This document shows positions 1 through 6,197 of a stretch of 14,695 nt of DNA, piece after piece. The stretch is from an uncultured Peptococcaceae bacterium (GTDB lineage Bacteria; Bacillota; Peptococcia; Peptococcales; Peptococcaceae). The translations under genes were made by a program, and so were the position numbers. The notes beneath the pieces were generated by a model. It ran no database searches, had not been told where the DNA came from, and was given only the letters and a program-made list of their open reading frames with translations. The first letter of the stretch is position 1, and every line of letters begins with the position of its first letter. The stretch is taken from NCBI GenBank assembly GCA_900556545.1, contig USPE01000023.1, positions 1-14,695 of the forward strand, in the 5' to 3' direction.

Positions 1-25
1 GAAAGCAGGTGTGCAGATATGTTAG
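1..25 (+). CDS. hisA: Possible 3' end of hisA (partial)
   Basis: The second reading frame is open from the window edge to a TAG at 23-25 and gives a seven-residue tail KAGVQIC. The stop would overlap the hisF start at 19 by a few bases, as is common in his operons where hisA precedes hisF. The identity rests only on position; the fragment is too short to recognise by sequence. Confidence 0.3.
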
Positions 26-777
26 CCAAACGAATTATACCCTGCCTGGATGTGCGGGACGGTAAGGTGGTAAAAGGCGTAAACTTTGTGGGTATTAAAG
101 AAGTGGGCGATCCGGTACAGTGCGCCATTGATTATGACCGTCAGGGTGCTGATGAGATTACTTTTTTGGATATTACAGCAACGCACGAAGGCCGCAGTAC
201 CATGATTGATGTGGTGCGCAATACAGCTAAAAATGTATTTGTACCATTAACAGTAGGCGGCGGTATTCGCACTGTAGATGATTTTCGTCAGCTGCTGCGA
301 GCCGGTGCCGATAAAATATCGGTAAATTCGGCAGCGGTACGTAATCCGCAGCTAATCAGCGAAGCGGCGGATAAATTTGGCAGCCAGTGTGTAGTGGTAG
401 CCATTGATGCGCGTCGTAAAGAAGACGGCGGATTTACTGTAGTAGTCAACGGCGGCCGCATTGATATGCAGATGGATGCTATTGCATGGGCCAAAGAATG
501 TGAACGGCGCGGCGCCGGAGAAATTCTGCTGACATCTATGGACACAGATGGCTGTAAGCAGGGGTTTGATTTGGAGCTGACCAATGCTATCAGTCAAGTG
601 GTGAATATTCCTGTGATTGCTTCCGGTGGCTGTGGCAAATTGGATCATTTTTCCGAAGTGTTTGAAAAAACCGGAGCTGATGCGGCATTGGCGGCATCGC
701 TGTTTCACTTCAAGGAATTAACAGTGCAGCAGGTAAAAGATCATTTGCGCAGTCATAATATTCCGGTAAGGAGATAG
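19..777 (+). CDS. hisF: Imidazole glycerol phosphate synthase, cyclase subunit HisF
   Basis: HisF takes ammonia from the HisH glutaminase and closes the imidazole ring on PRFAR, yielding imidazole glycerol phosphate and AICAR; this is the fifth step of histidine synthesis, in the cytoplasm. The protein is 252 residues, the usual length, and reads as a complete (beta/alpha)8 barrel. The N-terminal block LAKRIIPCLDV places the catalytic aspartate at D11, and AIDARR places the second at D130, both at the standard family positions. Phosphate-binding loops are visible as VGGGIRT and, near the C-terminus, IASGGCGK. The start at 19 fits the family N-terminus. Its upstream ribosome site (AGGTG at 7-11) is weak, consistent with translational coupling to an upstream gene. 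hisI follows after 4 bases. The identification is secure. Confidence 0.98.
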   Translation: MLAKRIIPCLDVRDGKVVKGVNFVGIKEVGDPVQCAIDYDRQGADEITFLDITATHEGRSTMIDVVRNTAKNVFVPLTVGGGIRTVDDFRQLLRAGADKISVNSAAVRNPQLISEAADKFGSQCVVVAIDARRKEDGGFTVVVNGGRIDMQMDAIAWAKECERRGAGEILLTSMDTDGCKQGFDLELTNAISQVVNIPVIASGGCGKLDHFSEVFEKTGADAALAASLFHFKELTVQQVKDHLRSHNIPVRR

Positions 778-781
778 CAAT

Positions 782-1108
782 ATGAAAGATTTGAAAAAAT
801 ATTTTGTAAAAAGTGAACTGATTCCGGCTGTGGTGCAGGAAAAAAGTACCGGTGAAGTGCTGATGCTGGCTTATATGAATGAGGAAAGCCTGCGCAAAAC
901 CATGGAAACCGGTTACACGTGGTTTTATAGCCGTTCTCGTCAGGAATTATGGAATAAGGGCGCTACATCCGGCCATGTACAGCGGGTGATTGAACTGCGA
1001 GCCGACTGTGACAATGATACCCTGCTGGTTATCGTGGAGCAGACAGGGGCTGCCTGCCATACTGGAAATCATAGCTGCTTTTACACAACAATCTGGGAGG
1101 AACAATAA
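782..1108 (+). CDS. hisI: Phosphoribosyl-AMP cyclohydrolase HisI
   Basis: HisI opens the adenine ring of phosphoribosyl-AMP to give ProFAR, the third step of histidine synthesis. The protein has 108 residues and is a stand-alone cyclohydrolase, not the HisIE fusion found in enterics. The metal-binding signature is complete: D75-C76-D77-x-D79 supplies the Mg/Zn ligands, and the CHTG..SCF block (C92, H93, C99) supplies the other cysteines. The N-terminal half carries the typical GEVLMLAYMNEES and TWFYSRSRQELWNKG stretches. An AAGGAG ribosome site at 768-773 supports the start at 782. The stop codon touches the hisE start directly (TAA then ATG), so the two separate enzymes are probably made in step. 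hisI and hisE catalyse neighbouring steps. Confidence 0.97.
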   Translation: MKDLKKYFVKSELIPAVVQEKSTGEVLMLAYMNEESLRKTMETGYTWFYSRSRQELWNKGATSGHVQRVIELRADCDNDTLLVIVEQTGAACHTGNHSCFYTTIWEEQ

Positions 1109-1435
1109 ATGCAGGATGTATTAGAAGGATTATATGCCGTAGTGCAACAGCGCAAAGCAGAACCGCAGGAAGGTTCCTATACCTGCTATCTGTTTGATAA
1201 AGGGTTGGATAAAATTTTGAAGAAGTGCGGTGAGGAATGCAGTGAAGTGATCATCGCCGCCAAAAATGGAGAGCAGGAAGAAACAGTGGGAGAAATCTGC
1301 GATTTGTTATATCATCTGTTGGTGATGATGGTGGATCAGGATATCCCGCTGGAAGCTGTGGAAGCAGTGTTAGAGGAGCGACGTCAAAAAATCGGCAATC
1401 TCAAACAGTTCCATGTGAGCGATCATAATAGTTAA
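1109..1435 (+). CDS. hisE: Phosphoribosyl-ATP pyrophosphatase HisE
   Basis: HisE removes pyrophosphate from phosphoribosyl-ATP, the second step of histidine synthesis. It is a 108-residue all-alpha protein of the MazG-like nucleotide pyrophosphohydrolase group. The Mg-binding acidic pattern is visible: GEECSEVIIAAK in one helix and EICDLLYHLLVMM in the next, followed by the conserved C-terminal EAVLEERR segment. The start at 1109 immediately follows the hisI stop, with GGGAGG at 1095-1100 inside hisI as the ribosome site. It is the last gene of the his operon here; a strong intrinsic terminator begins about 20 bases after its stop. Confidence 0.96.
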   Translation: MQDVLEGLYAVVQQRKAEPQEGSYTCYLFDKGLDKILKKCGEECSEVIIAAKNGEQEETVGEICDLLYHLLVMMVDQDIPLEAVEAVLEERRQKIGNLKQFHVSDHNS

Positions 1436-1454
1436 TAAAGATTCATCTGTAGCG

Positions 1455-1490
1455 AAACCTCAGTCTTATAAAGGCTGGGGTTTTCTGTTT
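1455..1490 (+). terminator. Intrinsic terminator of the his operon
   Basis: The arms 1455-1467 and 1471-1483 can form a 13-bp stem (with three G-T pairs) closed by the three-base loop ATA. The distal arm runs into a T-rich tail at 1481-1490. It lies 20 bases after the hisE stop, as expected for a Rho-independent terminator. Confidence 0.88.
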
Positions 1491-1505
1491 GTACGATAGT
1501 GTTCC

Positions 1506-1641
1506 GCTGACTCGTTTGCTGCCGCCCTCGTTCATCGGACATTTCCTTGTCTGTCTACCTCACCTTGGACTACGTCCAGTTCGATTAGACAGACTGCGTT
1601 GTTGTCCGCTTCAATCTCGACATGGCAGCAAAGAAGTCAGC
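1506..1641. repeat. 136-bp nested imperfect palindrome, possible structured repeat element
   Basis: Five pairs of arms are nested around one centre: GCTGACT 1506-1512 with AGTCAGC 1635-1641; TTTGCTGCC 1515-1523 with GGCAGCAAA 1624-1632; CGGACA 1536-1541 with TGTCCG 1603-1608; GTCTGTCTA 1549-1557 with TAGACAGAC 1586-1594; TGGAC 1566-1570 with GTCCA 1574-1578 around the loop TAC. All five are exact complements, separated by short internal loops. The RNA from either strand could fold into one long rod. An open frame of 74 codons crosses it (1489-1713), but its protein has no recognisable family, starts inside the his terminator tail and has no ribosome site, so I treat the stretch as noncoding. 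It resembles intergenic palindromic repeats or miniature mobile elements. Whether it recurs in the genome cannot be seen here. I see no clear target-site duplication. Confidence 0.75.
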
Positions 1642-1731
1642 TGTGTATTAGCAAAGTCTGCTGATTTTTTGGCAAATCCTTTCTTGTCTACCGAGAATCG
1701 TAATGTAAATTAGCATGATACAGCTATTTTA

Positions 1732-1740
1732 TGTTATACT
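1732..1740 (+). promoter_or_regulatory. Extended -10 promoter for the MATE gene
   Basis: TGTTATACT matches an extended -10 element (TGnTATAAT) with one mismatch. A good -35 box is not visible about 17 bases upstream, which is usual for extended -10 promoters. Transcription would begin near 1747 and leave a short leader before the start codon at 1777. Confidence 0.6.
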
Positions 1741-1776
1741 GTTCGTTATGACAGAATGATACGAGAGGCGACAAAA

Positions 1777-3117
1777 ATGAAACGAACATTTTATACCATG
1801 CTGTGGACCATCGGCTTGCCGGTGGCCTTGCAAAATTTAATCTCAACCAGTGTTAATTTGATGGATACGCTGATGGTGGGGCGCTTGGGGGGAAGTGCTT
1901 TGGCAGTCAGCATAGCCAATCAGATTTTTTTCTTTTATAGCATTTCTATTTTTGGTATTACCAGCGCAGCAGTGATTTTGTGCAGCCAGTATTGGGGCAG
2001 TAAAAAGGTGCAGGCTATTCAGAAAGTATTGACGTTGAGCCTGCGTTTAGCAGCAGTGGCGGGTGCAGTGTTTGCCATGTTGTTATTGCTGATTCCAAAG
2101 CAGCTGATGTGCTTGTTTACACCTGACGCAGCTGTTATTGAGATGGGCGTCGGGTATTTGCGCATAGTGGCAGTGGCTTATCTGTTTTATGGGCTTACCA
2201 CTACTTGTTTAATGGTATTACGCAGTGTGGAAGATGTGAAGATTGCCATGTGTATTTACAGTCTTTCTGTTGTGGTTAATATATTTTTCAACTATATGTT
2301 CATCTTCGGTAAATTTGGAGCGCCTGCGCTGGGTGTGGCTGGTGCGGCAATGGGCACATTGATTGCCCGCTCGCTGGAATTTGTAATTATGTTGGTATAT
2401 ATGCTGCGTGTAGAAAACAAAATTAGGTATCGTCTTTTTATGCTGGGGCAGGTAGAATCTGTACTGCTGAAAGATATGATTCATTACGGAACGCCAGTGA
2501 TGATAAATGAGTTGTTGTGGGGAGCGGCTCATTCGCTGCATTTGGTTATCTTAGGTCATATGAGCGTGGATGCAGTAGCAGCTAATAGTATTTGCAGTGT
2601 AATTTATCAGATGACGCTATCTTTTGTAATTGGGGTATCCAGTGCTTCGGCGGTGATTATTGGAAAAACAGTGGGACAGGGGGATTTGTCGCAAACTTCT
2701 CAGTATGCCCATAAGTTGCTGCGCGTGTATTTTGTGGTTGGTTTGGCTCTAGCTGGTCTGATTTTGCTGCTGCGGGAACCAATGGTTCAATTTTATAAGA
2801 TTACGCCGGAGACAGCAGCAATGGCACAGCAGTTTATGTTGGTGTATGCGGTAGTAATGTTTTGTACCGGATTTTGTCATCCGCTGATAACAGGCATATT
2901 GCGTGGCGGCGGAGATATTATGTATGCCGCTGTAACAGATGTTGGATGTTTGTGGATGTTTTTGCCCATTGGTGCAGCTGCGGCGTTCTTGTTGCAATTG
3001 GAACCGCCGTTGGTATATTTTGTCCTGCGGTTGGAAATTGTGCTGAAAACAGTGCTGTGTTTGTTCCGTTTGCGCAATGACAATTGGATTCATGTTGTGA
3101 CACGGGATCATGTGTGA
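1777..3117 (+). CDS. MATE-family multidrug/toxin efflux transporter
   Basis: This is a membrane exporter of the multidrug and toxic compound extrusion family, which uses a Na+ or H+ gradient to expel organic cations or metabolites. From the chosen start it has 446 residues, the normal length for a 12-helix MATE protein. The N-terminal block (GLPVALQNLISTSVNLMDTL, then MVGRLG) is the family hallmark in helix 1, and an equivalent segment opens the second half (IHYGTPVMINELLWG). Hydrophobic helices fill the rest. The frame is open from an ATG at 1756, but I prefer ATG 1777 because GAGAGG at 1763-1768 sits eight bases before it and the family N-terminus begins there. It has its own promoter and terminator, so it is a single-gene unit. 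The substrate cannot be deduced, and nothing links it to the his or phn genes beyond position. Confidence 0.9.
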   Translation: MKRTFYTMLWTIGLPVALQNLISTSVNLMDTLMVGRLGGSALAVSIANQIFFFYSISIFGITSAAVILCSQYWGSKKVQAIQKVLTLSLRLAAVAGAVFAMLLLLIPKQLMCLFTPDAAVIEMGVGYLRIVAVAYLFYGLTTTCLMVLRSVEDVKIAMCIYSLSVVVNIFFNYMFIFGKFGAPALGVAGAAMGTLIARSLEFVIMLVYMLRVENKIRYRLFMLGQVESVLLKDMIHYGTPVMINELLWGAAHSLHLVILGHMSVDAVAANSICSVIYQMTLSFVIGVSSASAVIIGKTVGQGDLSQTSQYAHKLLRVYFVVGLALAGLILLLREPMVQFYKITPETAAMAQQFMLVYAVVMFCTGFCHPLITGILRGGGDIMYAAVTDVGCLWMFLPIGAAAAFLLQLEPPLVYFVLRLEIVLKTVLCLFRLRNDNWIHVVTRDHV

Positions 3118-3137
3118 GTAAAATAGTATGAAAATCG

Positions 3138-3202
3138 AAAAGACAGGAAGAAAGCAAAGTCAGTATGATGAACTGATGTTGTTATCTTCCTGTCTTTTTT
3201 TG
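3138..3202. terminator. Bidirectional intrinsic terminator between convergent genes
   Basis: The perfect arms GACAGGAAGA 3142-3151 and TCTTCCTGTC 3185-3194 are extended by AAAA 3138-3141 against TTTT 3195-3198. The run of Ts after the right arm serves the MATE gene on the plus strand. The run of As before the left arm gives a T tail on the minus strand for the GntR gene. Within the loop a further stem pairs TCAGT 3160-3164 with ACTGA 3172-3176, so nearly the whole interval can fold as one hairpin. Confidence 0.87.
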
Positions 3203-3216
3203 ACGTGTTTACTTGG

Positions 3217-3924
3217 TTAAAATTCAAAGATAAATTGGTCACTGCGATAGATGGTGCGGGCGATTTCTACAACAATACCTTCTGGCTGAGTAACAGAACA
3301 GGAGGTCAGAATCAGACTTGGTGCGTATCCTTGGATATTAAGATAGGTGCGTTCTTTTTTATTCAAAGAGGAAACCATTAGTTGAGTGTTGCGGGTTTCC
3401 AGTGTTGAAAATCCATGATTGTGGATATAGTCGTAAACAGAAGAAATCTGCTCTCCTTCAACATCCAGGTTGGGAAAAAGGCTGCCGGGCAGAAAGCTGG
3501 TGTGAATGGCGATTGGTTCATCGTCGAGTAAGCGCAGCCGAGTGATTTTATAGACAGGAACAGTTTTATCTATCTGCAGCATTTCATAGAGCAGAGAATC
3601 TGAGCGGACTTTCTGACAGCCTAAATTGCGTGTTTCGATGGGCAGGTGAAGCGCTGCCATTTTTTGAGAAAAACTCTCATGGTTCATGACCAGACGGATT
3701 TTTTTACGTTTACCAGAGTAGAAGCTGCCGTAGCCCTGCATGGAATATACATAACCCAATTCTTTCAATCGTTCGTAGGCTTTTCGTATTTCCGCCCGCG
3801 TAACGCCGTATTGTCCAGCCAGTTTATTTTCGCTGGGCATTTTTTCTCCTTTTTTGTAAGTATCCCGCTTGAATTCTGCAATTAATGTATCGACGATAGT
3901 TTCCCAAGTCCATTCTTTTTTCAT
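3217..3924 (-). CDS. phnF: GntR-family (HutC/UTRA) transcriptional regulator, PhnF-like
   Basis: This is a probable transcriptional repressor of the adjacent phosphonate genes. It has 235 residues, the usual size for the HutC subfamily. The N-terminal winged helix-turn-helix spans about residues 5-72: MPSENKLAGQYGVTRAEIRKAY covers the recognition helices and YSMQGYGSFYS the wing. From about residue 80 to the end is a UTRA ligand-binding domain, with typical segments such as PVYKITRLRLLDDEPIAIHT and the late QPEGIVVEIARTIYRSDQF. It is divergent from phnG across a 174-bp control region, the place PhnF-type regulators occupy in many phn clusters. A ribosome site AAAGGA lies about nine bases before its ATG. 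The assignment to PhnF is from context plus domain type. The effector is unknown and could be a phosphonate, a pathway intermediate or an unrelated compound. Confidence 0.85.
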   Translation of the reverse strand: MKKEWTWETIVDTLIAEFKRDTYKKGEKMPSENKLAGQYGVTRAEIRKAYERLKELGYVYSMQGYGSFYSGKRKKIRLVMNHESFSQKMAALHLPIETRNLGCQKVRSDSLLYEMLQIDKTVPVYKITRLRLLDDEPIAIHTSFLPGSLFPNLDVEGEQISSVYDYIHNHGFSTLETRNTQLMVSSLNKKERTYLNIQGYAPSLILTSCSVTQPEGIVVEIARTIYRSDQFIFEF

Positions 3925-3962
3925 AACGTGCCATCCTTTTTGTGGAATTAATATTTAAGGCA

Positions 3963-3992
3963 ATTATAACAGCGGCGAGGTGAATGCGACAA
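3963..3992 (-). promoter_or_regulatory. Promoter of the GntR regulator gene
   Basis: On the minus strand a perfect TATAAT (plus-strand 3963-3968) is preceded by TTGTCG (plus-strand 3987-3992), four of six matches to the -35 consensus, with an 18-bp spacer. The start point would fall near 3956, about 30 bases before the ATG. A tandem ACGGAAA repeat (3992-3998 and 3999-4005) abuts the -35 box and could be a protein site. Confidence 0.6.
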
Positions 3993-4008
3993 CGGAAAAC
4001 GGAAATCC

Positions 4009-4047
4009 TTTACGTAGAATTTACATGGCGTAGTTGGCGACTTTACA
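4009..4047 (+). promoter_or_regulatory. Candidate Pho box (11-bp-spaced TTTACA/G repeats) upstream of phnG
   Basis: TTTACG 4009-4014, TTTACA 4020-4025 and TTTACA 4042-4047 start 11 and 22 bases apart. They therefore lie on the same face of the helix, as if four 11-bp units were present with the third (near 4031) degenerate. PhoP boxes in Gram-positive bacteria are direct TT(A/T/C)ACA repeats with spacers of about 5 bp, and PhoB boxes also have 11-bp units. A possible -10 box (TTTAAA 4055-4060) follows the last repeat. The match is visual; no response-regulator gene is in the window. Confidence 0.55.
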
Positions 4048-4098
4048 AAGATTTTTTAAACTGAACACGAATTCAAGAACAAATGAGGAGGAACGGAT

Positions 4099-4518
4099 AT
4101 GACGAAACGGGAATTGTCTGCAATTTTGGCTAAGGCATCTGCCGAAGAAGTGGCGGTACTTGCAGAGCCAATCAAAGCGAAAGCACAGATTCAGGTGCTA
4201 AAAGAGCCGCAGAAAACGTTAGTGATGGTGAAAGTACGGGAGTCTATAAAAAATTCCTTGTTTTATTTAGGAGAAGTATTGGCCACGGAATGTATGGTGA
4301 CCGTGAATGGTGTAAAAGGTATGAGTGTCATAGCCGGCGATCAGTTTGACAAAGCGATAAATATTGCTGTAATTGACGGTTATCTGAATGGCAATGCGAG
4401 CAGTGCAGATATACTGGAACAGATTGCTGCGTTAGGTGTAAGCCAACAGCAAGCGCGCCAGCATATGAACCGTCAGATACGTAAATCGAAAGTAAACTTT
4501 AACGTAATGGGAGAATGA
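4099..4518 (+). CDS. phnG: C-P lyase core subunit PhnG
   Basis: PhnG is a structural and catalytic-support subunit of the C-P lyase core complex (PhnG2H2I2J2), which works with PhnI and PhnH to put ribose triphosphate onto a phosphonate. The protein has 139 residues, slightly shorter than the E. coli protein of about 150. The N-terminus is helical with a family-like segment, and the middle carries LGEVLATECMVTVNGVKGMSV followed by IAVIDGYL, the typical PhnG block (compare G..L.GEvlvTe..V.v in the family). It opens the operon. GAGGAGG at 4085-4091 is a strong ribosome site eight bases before the ATG. phnH follows after three bases. The call rests on these motifs and, strongly, on the phnHIJK neighbours. 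Confidence 0.93.
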   Translation: MTKRELSAILAKASAEEVAVLAEPIKAKAQIQVLKEPQKTLVMVKVRESIKNSLFYLGEVLATECMVTVNGVKGMSVIAGDQFDKAINIAVIDGYLNGNASSADILEQIAALGVSQQQARQHMNRQIRKSKVNFNVMGE

Positions 4519-4521
4519 AGG

Positions 4522-5127
4522 ATGGTATCAGAAATGGACTTAGCCTATCAGTTTGATTTTGTCTATGATGGACAGAAAATTTTCCGGGAGTTGCTGAGCG
4601 CGATAGCAAATCCGGGAATGATTAAAAATATTAGTAATGAGGTTGATAAATTTCAGCAAGCGTATGCGCCTTTGCTGGCAATAGGTTGTACGTTGCTGGA
4701 TAACGAGGAAAAAATGTATGTGGAAAAAAATCCAAAACTAGCAGCAGAGTTGCATAACCTGACACTGTGCAGAGAAACCAAATTGGATCAGGCGGACTAT
4801 ATTTTTTTATCTGCTGAATTGAACTATGGTTCTCTGGAGGAAGTGCTGCGTAATGTTAAGCATGGTACTTATGCAGACCCTCATCAGTCGGCGACAGTCA
4901 TTTTATTGTGCAGCAGCATTGACGGGGTGGAACAGTTAAATTTGTGCGGGCCCGGCGTAAACGGTATGAAGACGGTTTGGGTGTCCTCTTATGTTAAAAA
5001 GGTGATTACGCTTCGCAATAGTTTGCAGATTGAATATCCATTGGGTGTGGACTTGGTGTTTACTGATCAGGCCGGAAACTTGTTAGGGATTCCGCGTCTT
5101 ACAAAGATTGCAGAGCAGGGGGCGTAA
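4522..5127 (+). CDS. phnH: C-P lyase core subunit PhnH
   Basis: PhnH is the core-complex subunit with a fold related to PLP-dependent transferases but lacking the cofactor; it is needed for the first step of methylphosphonate activation. The protein has 201 residues, close to the usual 194. The family start FVYDGQKIFRELLSAIANPG is visible at about residues 11-33. A GPGV-type block (LCGPGVNGMKTVWV) lies near residue 150, and the C-terminal IEYPLGVDLVFTDQAGNLLG region matches the PhnH ending, where a PLG.D.....G..GLPR pattern is usual; here it ends in GIPRLTKI. The ribosome site GGGAG (4509-4513) supports ATG 4522 over the internal ATG at 4534. It is translated directly after phnG and two bases before phnI. 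Confidence 0.95.
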   Translation: MVSEMDLAYQFDFVYDGQKIFRELLSAIANPGMIKNISNEVDKFQQAYAPLLAIGCTLLDNEEKMYVEKNPKLAAELHNLTLCRETKLDQADYIFLSAELNYGSLEEVLRNVKHGTYADPHQSATVILLCSSIDGVEQLNLCGPGVNGMKTVWVSSYVKKVITLRNSLQIEYPLGVDLVFTDQAGNLLGIPRLTKIAEQGA

Positions 5128-5129
5128 AT

Positions 5130-6197
5130 ATGGCATATGTTGCAGTGACAGGCGGTAAAGAAGCGATTGAACAGTCGTTAAAGTTGTTAGAACTCTTTCG
5201 GGAGAGCGGCGAAGATATTACAGTGTCCTGTATCAAAGAAAATATGAGATTGCTGATAGACAAAATTATGAGTGAGGCAGGCTTTTACTCAGAAGAATAT
5301 GCGGCATTGGCACTAAAACAATGCGAAGGCAGCGTGGAAGAAGCTGTATTTTTGTTGCGTGCGTATCGTTCAACATTACCGCGCAATTATTATTCCAATC
5401 CGGTGGATACCAGAGAGATGCGATTGATTCGCCGAATTTCCGCAGCGTTTAAAGATATTCCTGGCGGGCAAATTTTGGGGCCGACTTATGACTACTCTCA
5501 TCGGTTATTGAATTTCTCGCTATTAGAAGAACGTCCGGATAGTATCAATCATGAATCAGAGGATGAAACCCTGTCTGACTTGTCTGGTGATGATATCTAC
5601 TGCGGCCGTGTAACGGATTTATTGCGGGCGGAAAATTTATTAAAAGAAGTTCCGGAGGATAATACGGAACCGTTTGATGTAACCAGTAATTTGCTTACGT
5701 TTCCGGCACCGCGCAGCGCCAGACTGCAGACCTTTGCCAGAAGTGATGCCGGATTTTTGGGCGGTGTGGCGTACAGTTCGATGCGTGGCTATGGCGCAGT
5801 GCATCCGACAGTATCCGAACTGCGTTGTGGGTATGTGGAAGTGTGTGTGCCTTATGTGTTGGACGAAACAGAAACTCTGTGTATTGGTGAAATTCTGGTG
5901 ACGGAAGTAGAAGCATTGGTGCCATCCCACACTGAGACTGCTGATGAATTTGACAAAATGACATTAGCAGGTGGTTACGGTATGATTTTCGGCAGAAATG
6001 AGAATAAAGCCATAGCGATGTCTATTGCAGATGCCAGCTTGGAAACAGAAGGCAACACTCCATCGCAGGATCAGGAATTTGTACTGACTCATGGCGACAG
6101 TCTGGAAATGAGTGGTTTTATTTCTCATTTGAAATTGCCGCATTATGTAACGTTCCAGTCTAAGTTAGATCGCGTGAGAGAAAAGGAGGAAGTCTAG
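5130..6197 (+). CDS. phnI: C-P lyase subunit PhnI (phosphonate ribosyl-transferase component)
   Basis: PhnI catalyses displacement of adenine from ATP by a phosphonate, in the presence of PhnG, PhnH and PhnL, giving ribose 1-phosphonate 5-triphosphate; alone the E. coli protein acts as a nucleosidase. The protein has 355 residues, practically identical to the E. coli length of 354. Conserved blocks in order are YVAVTGGKEAIE at the N-terminus, LALKQCEGSVEEAVFLLRAY, MRLIRRISAAFKDIPGGQ with LGPTYDYSHRLLNF, YSSMRGYGAVHPTVSELR, and near the end the HLKLPHY motif. In the E. coli core structure the two histidines of that motif (H333 and H338 here) hold a metal close to PhnJ. AGGGGG (5117-5122) supports the start. 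phnJ begins directly after the TAG stop. Confidence 0.98.
   Translation: MAYVAVTGGKEAIEQSLKLLELFRESGEDITVSCIKENMRLLIDKIMSEAGFYSEEYAALALKQCEGSVEEAVFLLRAYRSTLPRNYYSNPVDTREMRLIRRISAAFKDIPGGQILGPTYDYSHRLLNFSLLEERPDSINHESEDETLSDLSGDDIYCGRVTDLLRAENLLKEVPEDNTEPFDVTSNLLTFPAPRSARLQTFARSDAGFLGGVAYSSMRGYGAVHPTVSELRCGYVEVCVPYVLDETETLCIGEILVTEVEALVPSHTETADEFDKMTLAGGYGMIFGRNENKAIAMSIADASLETEGNTPSQDQEFVLTHGDSLEMSGFISHLKLPHYVTFQSKLDRVREKEEV

Noticed and set aside
1506..1641. tRNA, T-box or known riboswitch reading of the palindrome
   Set aside because: No cloverleaf with CCA-adjacent acceptor stem, no T-box core and no conserved riboswitch motif is visible. The folding is a single long rod.
1489..1713. 74-codon open frame over the palindrome
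   Set aside because: It begins in the T-rich tail of the his terminator, has no ribosome site, encodes no recognisable family and owes its openness to a strongly structured noncoding stretch.
1756..1776. Upstream ATG for the MATE gene
   Set aside because: No ribosome site precedes it, and it falls only about nine bases after the predicted transcription start. ATG 1777 has GAGAGG at the right distance.
2749..3157. Open frames on the minus strand inside the MATE gene, and similar ones in phnI, the binding protein and the permease
   Set aside because: They lie opposite well-supported genes, lack ribosome sites and give low-complexity, His/Gln/Thr-rich proteins typical of antisense shadows.
4031..4037. 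Third Pho-box unit at the expected position
   Set aside because: The bases there (TAGTTGG) do not match TTTACA well, so I count three repeats and not four.
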